DNA from: Lithacetigena sp037446255 [NCBI: Coprothermobacterota bacterium]
Lineage (GTDB): Bacteria; Coprothermobacterota; HKB111
Length of the DNA stretch: 64,000 bases
Direction: 5' to 3'
Assembly (NCBI GenBank): GCA_037446255.1
Contig: JBBIIY010000001.1
Coordinates: forward strand, 1 to 64,000
Both the position numbers and the translations under genes were made by a program. Numbering within the stretch: the first letter of the stretch is position 1; each line of letters starts with the position of its first letter. The notes under the pieces are model-generated. The model was given only the letters and a program-made list of their open reading frames with translations, made no database searches and was not told the origin of the DNA. This document shows positions 61,222-64,000 of this stretch, piece by piece.

Positions 61222-62981
61222 ACTCTGCCTCCGATTAAACCAGCAATCAGTTCATGAACCTTAACTGCCAGATTTTCTAATTTATCAAGCTCTGTTTCTT
61301 TGACTTCTTTCATACGAGAAATACTTTCTTTCAAGGGTAATTCTAAAATTGATTCAATTTCTACTTCTTTATGTACAGCCATACGAGCAGTTTCTTCAAA
61401 GGTGGAAATTACTTTCAGCATGAGATACTGTTTACTGAGTGAAGTATAAGTATCTATCTCGTGATAAGAGTTTTGTTGCAGGAAGTCTTCCCTGATTGAA
61501 CGGGCAACCTCCAGAGTTAATCTATCATTTGGCGAAAGAGCGTCCATGCCAACCAAACGAACAATTTCTTGAAGTTCAGCCTCTTCTTCTAATACTTTCA
61601 GTGTCCACTTTCTTAAATTATTAAAATTTTTGAGTTCTCCTTTTTCAAAATATTTCTCAAATTCGTGGGAATATAAAGAATAACTTATAAGCCAGTTGAT
61701 AGAAGGAAAATGACGGGCAAAAGCTAACCGGGCATCCAACCCCCAAAATACCCTGACTTCTCTTAAGGTTGCCTGAACCACAGGATCTGAAAGGTCGCCA
61801 CCTGGAGGTGAGACAGCGCCAATGACACTCAAAGAAGCAGTTCTTCCAGGATTACCCACAGTTTTAACTTTGCCTGCTCTTTCGTAAAAAGAAGCTATTC
61901 TTGAACCAAGATAAGCAGGGTAACCTTCTTCTCCAGGCATTTCTTCAAGGCGTCCTGATACTTCTCGCATGGCTTCAGCCCAGCGTGAAGTAGAATCAGC
62001 CATCATAGCGACATTATAGCCCATATCACGAAAATACTCAGCAATGGCTATACCGGTAAAAACCGAAGCTTCTCTGGCAGCCACAGGCATATTGGAAGTG
62101 TTAGCTATAAGTACGGTTCTTTCCATAAGGGGTCTGCCAGAGCGAGGGTCTTTTAACTCAGGAAAATCAATCAAAACCTCAGTCATTTCATTACCTCTTT
62201 CCCCACAACCGACATATATTATGATGTCAGCATCAGACCAACGGGCTAATTGATGCTGCATAACTGTTTTACCACTGCCAAATGGTCCTGGTATGCAGGC
62301 TGTACCTCCCTTAAAAATAGGAAACATAGCGTCAAATACTCTTTGACCGGTTATCAGAGGTTCATCTGGTTGGAGTTTATCGGCAAAAGGTCTTCCTATA
62401 CGAACAGGAAATTTTTGCATCATGGAAATCTGATGCTCCCTTCCCTCGCTATCTTTTAGAGTTGCAATTATCTCATTAATTGTGAATTCTCCTTCTTTAA
62501 TCTCCAGTAGTATTCCTGAAAGACCAGGAGGAACCATTATGTAATGTTTTACTAAAAGCGTTTCCTGTACAAAACCCAGGAAATCTCCTGAAGCGAGTTG
62601 GTCTCCCTGTTTAGCTATTGCCTGGAAAAGCCACTTTTTATTTATATCCAGAGCTGAGACGGATATACCACGGGAAATAAAATCACCCTGCATATCCTTG
62701 AGAGTCTTCAATGGCCTTTGAATCCCATCGTAAATTCCTCCCATAATACCAGGACCAAGCTCCACACTTAAAGGATTTCCAGTAGAAATAACCTCTTCAC
62801 CAACTTTCAATCCTTCGGTTTCTTCATAAACCTGGATTGATGCTAAATCACCTTTGGTTTCAATAACTTCACCAAAAAGTTCTTTTTCTCCCACTCTAAC
62901 TATTTCAAACATCTGTACACCAGACATATTGTTTGCAATAACCAGGGGACCTGAAACTTTTGCTACCTTACCCTTTATCAT
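61218..62981 (-). CDS. atpA: A/V-type ATPase catalytic subunit A
   Basis: Catalytic subunit, 587 residues from the ATG at 62981. That start gives the family opening [15 protein letters not shown] and has ggaggagg upstream; a longer in-frame reading back to 63011 is rejected. P-loop GPFGSGKT (232-239), then [15 protein letters not shown], and the A-specific insertion domain are present. It hydrolyses or synthesises ATP coupled to H+ or Na+; the ion cannot be told because the membrane ring lies outside the window. Confidence 0.97.
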   Translation of the reverse strand: MIKGKVAKVSGPLVIANNMSGVQMFEIVRVGEKELFGEVIETKGDLASIQVYEETEGLKVGEEVISTGNPLSVELGPGIMGGIYDGIQRPLKTLKDMQGDFISRGISVSALDINKKWLFQAIAKQGDQLASGDFLGFVQETLLVKHYIMVPPGLSGILLEIKEGEFTINEIIATLKDSEGREHQISMMQKFPVRIGRPFADKLQPDEPLITGQRVFDAMFPIFKGGTACIPGPFGSGKTVMQHQLARWSDADIIIYVGCGERGNEMTEVLIDFPELKDPRSGRPLMERTVLIANTSNMPVAAREASVFTGIAIAEYFRDMGYNVAMMADSTSRWAEAMREVSGRLEEMPGEEGYPAYLGSRIASFYERAGKVKTVGNPGRTASLSVIGAVSPPGGDLSDPVVQATLREVRVFWGLDARLAFARHFPSINWLISYSLYSHEFEKYFEKGELKNFNNLRKWTLKVLEEEAELQEIVRLVGMDALSPNDRLTLEVARSIREDFLQQNSYHEIDTYTSLSKQYLMLKVISTFEETARMAVHKEVEIESILELPLKESISRMKEVKETELDKLENLAVKVHELIAGLIGGRV

Positions 62982-63300
62982 GATCCTCCTCCTTGAAAAG
63001 GTCAACTCCAACCAATCTTTCGACTAATTGCTTTAATTTATTTAAAGTAAAATCGCTGGAAGTAGTTCCGCCTATTAAAATTATGTATTTACCCCTTTCC
63101 TCATACTGGTTAAGTCGGTTATAAATTTTACTACCAAGGCTTTCTTCTACAAAGAAAAGGTTATAGTCCTGCCTGGAATAGGTGTTGATAATTTCCTCAA
63201 GTTCTTCAGGTTCTTGGACAACTACACCTTCTAATCCCAGAGTTTTGTAAGTCATAATAAATTCTTCACTGCCTAAAATAATTAATTTTTCTTCACTCAT
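62968..63300 (-). CDS. atpF: A/V-type ATPase subunit F
   Basis: Small Rossmann-like stalk subunit, 110 residues from the ATG at 63300, opening SEEKLIILGSEEFIMTYKTLGL. It contains LFFVEESLGSKI and ends before the A gene with a 14-nt overlap. A GTG two codons upstream is also in frame. aggtgg precedes the chosen start. Confidence 0.9.
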   Translation of the reverse strand: MSEEKLIILGSEEFIMTYKTLGLEGVVVQEPEELEEIINTYSRQDYNLFFVEESLGSKIYNRLNQYEERGKYIILIGGTTSSDFTLNKLKQLVERLVGVDLFKEEDHDKG

Positions 63301-64000
63301 ATCCACCTAACCCCAGCCCCTTGATTTTATCTGCTGATATTTCACCTGTTCTGCCAAGAAGTATAGTTTTAACTACATTAAGCTGGTTTTCCCATAGTTT
63401 TAAATATATAAAGACCGTCTCCATGTGCAAATCAACTTTGAATCTAAAACTGTATATATATTCCCAAAGGTGCAAGCGAATAATTCTTTCTATTTCGGAA
63501 ATCGTCAATAAATTATCTTTTATCTCCATTTTTATCATAGCTCTTTTAAGAGCACCCTGGATGGTTTCTTTTCCACTCCAGACATCTTTTAGGTAGTTTC
63601 GGTTCGTTCCTGAAGAAGCCAAGCCTGCATCTATGACTGACCAGGATAGTTCCCATTTTTTTGCTCTCAAGATGGTTAATAAGTCTTGAAAGTAACAGTA
63701 TTTTTCATAATAAGAAGCGATTACTTTATAGTTAGAGTTTTTTGCCAGTTTTAGAGATAGTAATAAATATTCCCGGTCTAAAACCATTTCTGCGCGTTGA
63801 AGGTCATTAGTTTCCCGATAGGTTTCATAAGAATTGGTGAAAGCCACCTTTAATTCTTCTGGAGAGTTTTGGGTAAGGATACCATTTTTCAACATACCTA
63901 TATCCAGATGATACAATTTTTCAGTATTTACATTAAAAATCAGTCTTTTTAACTCAACCTTGAGGTTATGAAAGTCATCAGGCAGGAAAAATAGATTGAT
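63293..64000 (-). CDS. atpC: A/V-type ATPase subunit C (partial, runs off the window edge)
   Basis: The reading frame stays open to the last base, giving 235 visible residues of a protein that is usually 330-360. The visible N-terminal end contains FLPDDFHNLKVELKR, like the DYHNLK motif of the family. The helical repeats and the C-terminal AEIERIIR-like segment (SEIERIIRLHLWEYI) fit as well. An apparent start at 63916 is internal. The C-F-A-B-D order is that of bacterial and archaeal A/V-ATPase operons. Confidence 0.9.
   Translation of the reverse strand: MNLFFLPDDFHNLKVELKRLIFNVNTEKLYHLDIGMLKNGILTQNSPEELKVAFTNSYETYRETNDLQRAEMVLDREYLLLSLKLAKNSNYKVIASYYEKYCYFQDLLTILRAKKWELSWSVIDAGLASSGTNRNYLKDVWSGKETIQGALKRAMIKMEIKDNLLTISEIERIIRLHLWEYIYSFRFKVDLHMETVFIYLKLWENQLNVVKTILLGRTGEISADKIKGLGLGGYE

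Noticed and set aside
62982-63011. Longer start of ATPase subunit A
   Set aside because: The extension covers the ggaggagg binding site and lies inside subunit F; the ATG at 62981 matches the family N-terminus.
63914-63916. TTG as start of ATPase subunit C
   Set aside because: The frame continues upstream to the window edge with conserved DFHNLK-like sequence, so this codon is internal.
1-64000. CRISPR arrays, insertion sequences, prophage genes, rRNA genes
   Set aside because: I saw no regular repeat-spacer pattern, no transposase or integrase, no phage structural genes and no rRNA segments.

Overview
This AT-rich window (well under 45% GC by eye) comes from an anaerobic bacterium with an unusually archaeal metabolic flavour. 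Bacterial identity is clear from the rimP-nusA-ylxR-infB-rbfA operon, the Mur ligases, RodZ-, YabE- and SpoIID-like proteins, RNase J plus RNase Y, and gyrase genes. Against this stand an archaeal-type (ACDS-type) CO dehydrogenase/acetyl-CoA synthase, an archaeal-type S-adenosylmethionine synthetase, an A/V-type ATPase and an archease-RtcB pair. The mix fits an uncultured acetogen-like or syntrophic lineage (Atribacterota-, Bipolaricaulota- or deep-Firmicutes-like). The sequence alone does not settle which.

Layout. 1-538: a gene-free stretch with degenerate interspersed repeats, then a promoter and leader. 539-9039: a tightly packed operon with CODH alpha (cdhA), a DUF166 protein, CODH epsilon (cdhB), a compact acetyl-CoA synthase (cdhC), the large corrinoid iron-sulfur protein subunit (cdhE/acsC), and NuoE- and NuoF-like flavoprotein subunits. 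The small corrinoid subunit and any hydrogenase partner are absent. 9105-10451: a YabE-like wall protein and a GrdX-like protein. 10690-18111: gyrB, gyrA, archease, rtcB and archaeal-type metK. 18115-20359: an M20 peptidase, a DUF6391 membrane protein, tRNA-Pro and tRNA-Arg. 20360-20820: a regulatory gap with a repeat, a consensus promoter and a leader hairpin. 20821-37351: a long translation, RNA-decay and recombination run (rimP, nusA, ylxR, infB, ylxP, rbfA, nrnA, ribF, rpsO, pnp, rnj, rodZ-like, rimO, thpR, recA, recX, rny, ymdB). 37367-45081: rpsT and a Ste24-like protease on the minus strand, then HIT, nucleotidyltransferase, DUF4388, permease, tldD and tldE. 45107-57532: envelope and DNA genes (SpoIID-like, SH3, DUF1461 overlapping topB antisense, a propeller-like protein, methyltransferase, murF, murD, lipid kinase, lipoprotein, murC, tRNA-Leu). 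57682-64000: a creatininase-family protein, then a minus-strand A/V-ATPase operon (C-F-A-B-D) followed by gamma-carbonic anhydrase and a 59-residue CooT-like protein. The ATPase C gene runs off the right edge.

How the genes work together. The left operon would carry the carbonyl branch of the Wood-Ljungdahl pathway, with NuoEF linking it to NAD(H). At the right end, ATP synthase, carbonic anhydrase (CO2/bicarbonate supply) and a putative nickel-binding CooT-like protein (CODH and ACS are nickel enzymes) fit the same physiology. The rest is housekeeping. The observations most worth following up are the CODH/ACS operon with an orphan NuoEF pair, the 324-bp antisense overlap between topB and a DUF1461 gene, a GyrA lacking the GyrA box, the CooT-like small gene, and a murC that starts 10 nt after a tRNA without a Shine-Dalgarno.
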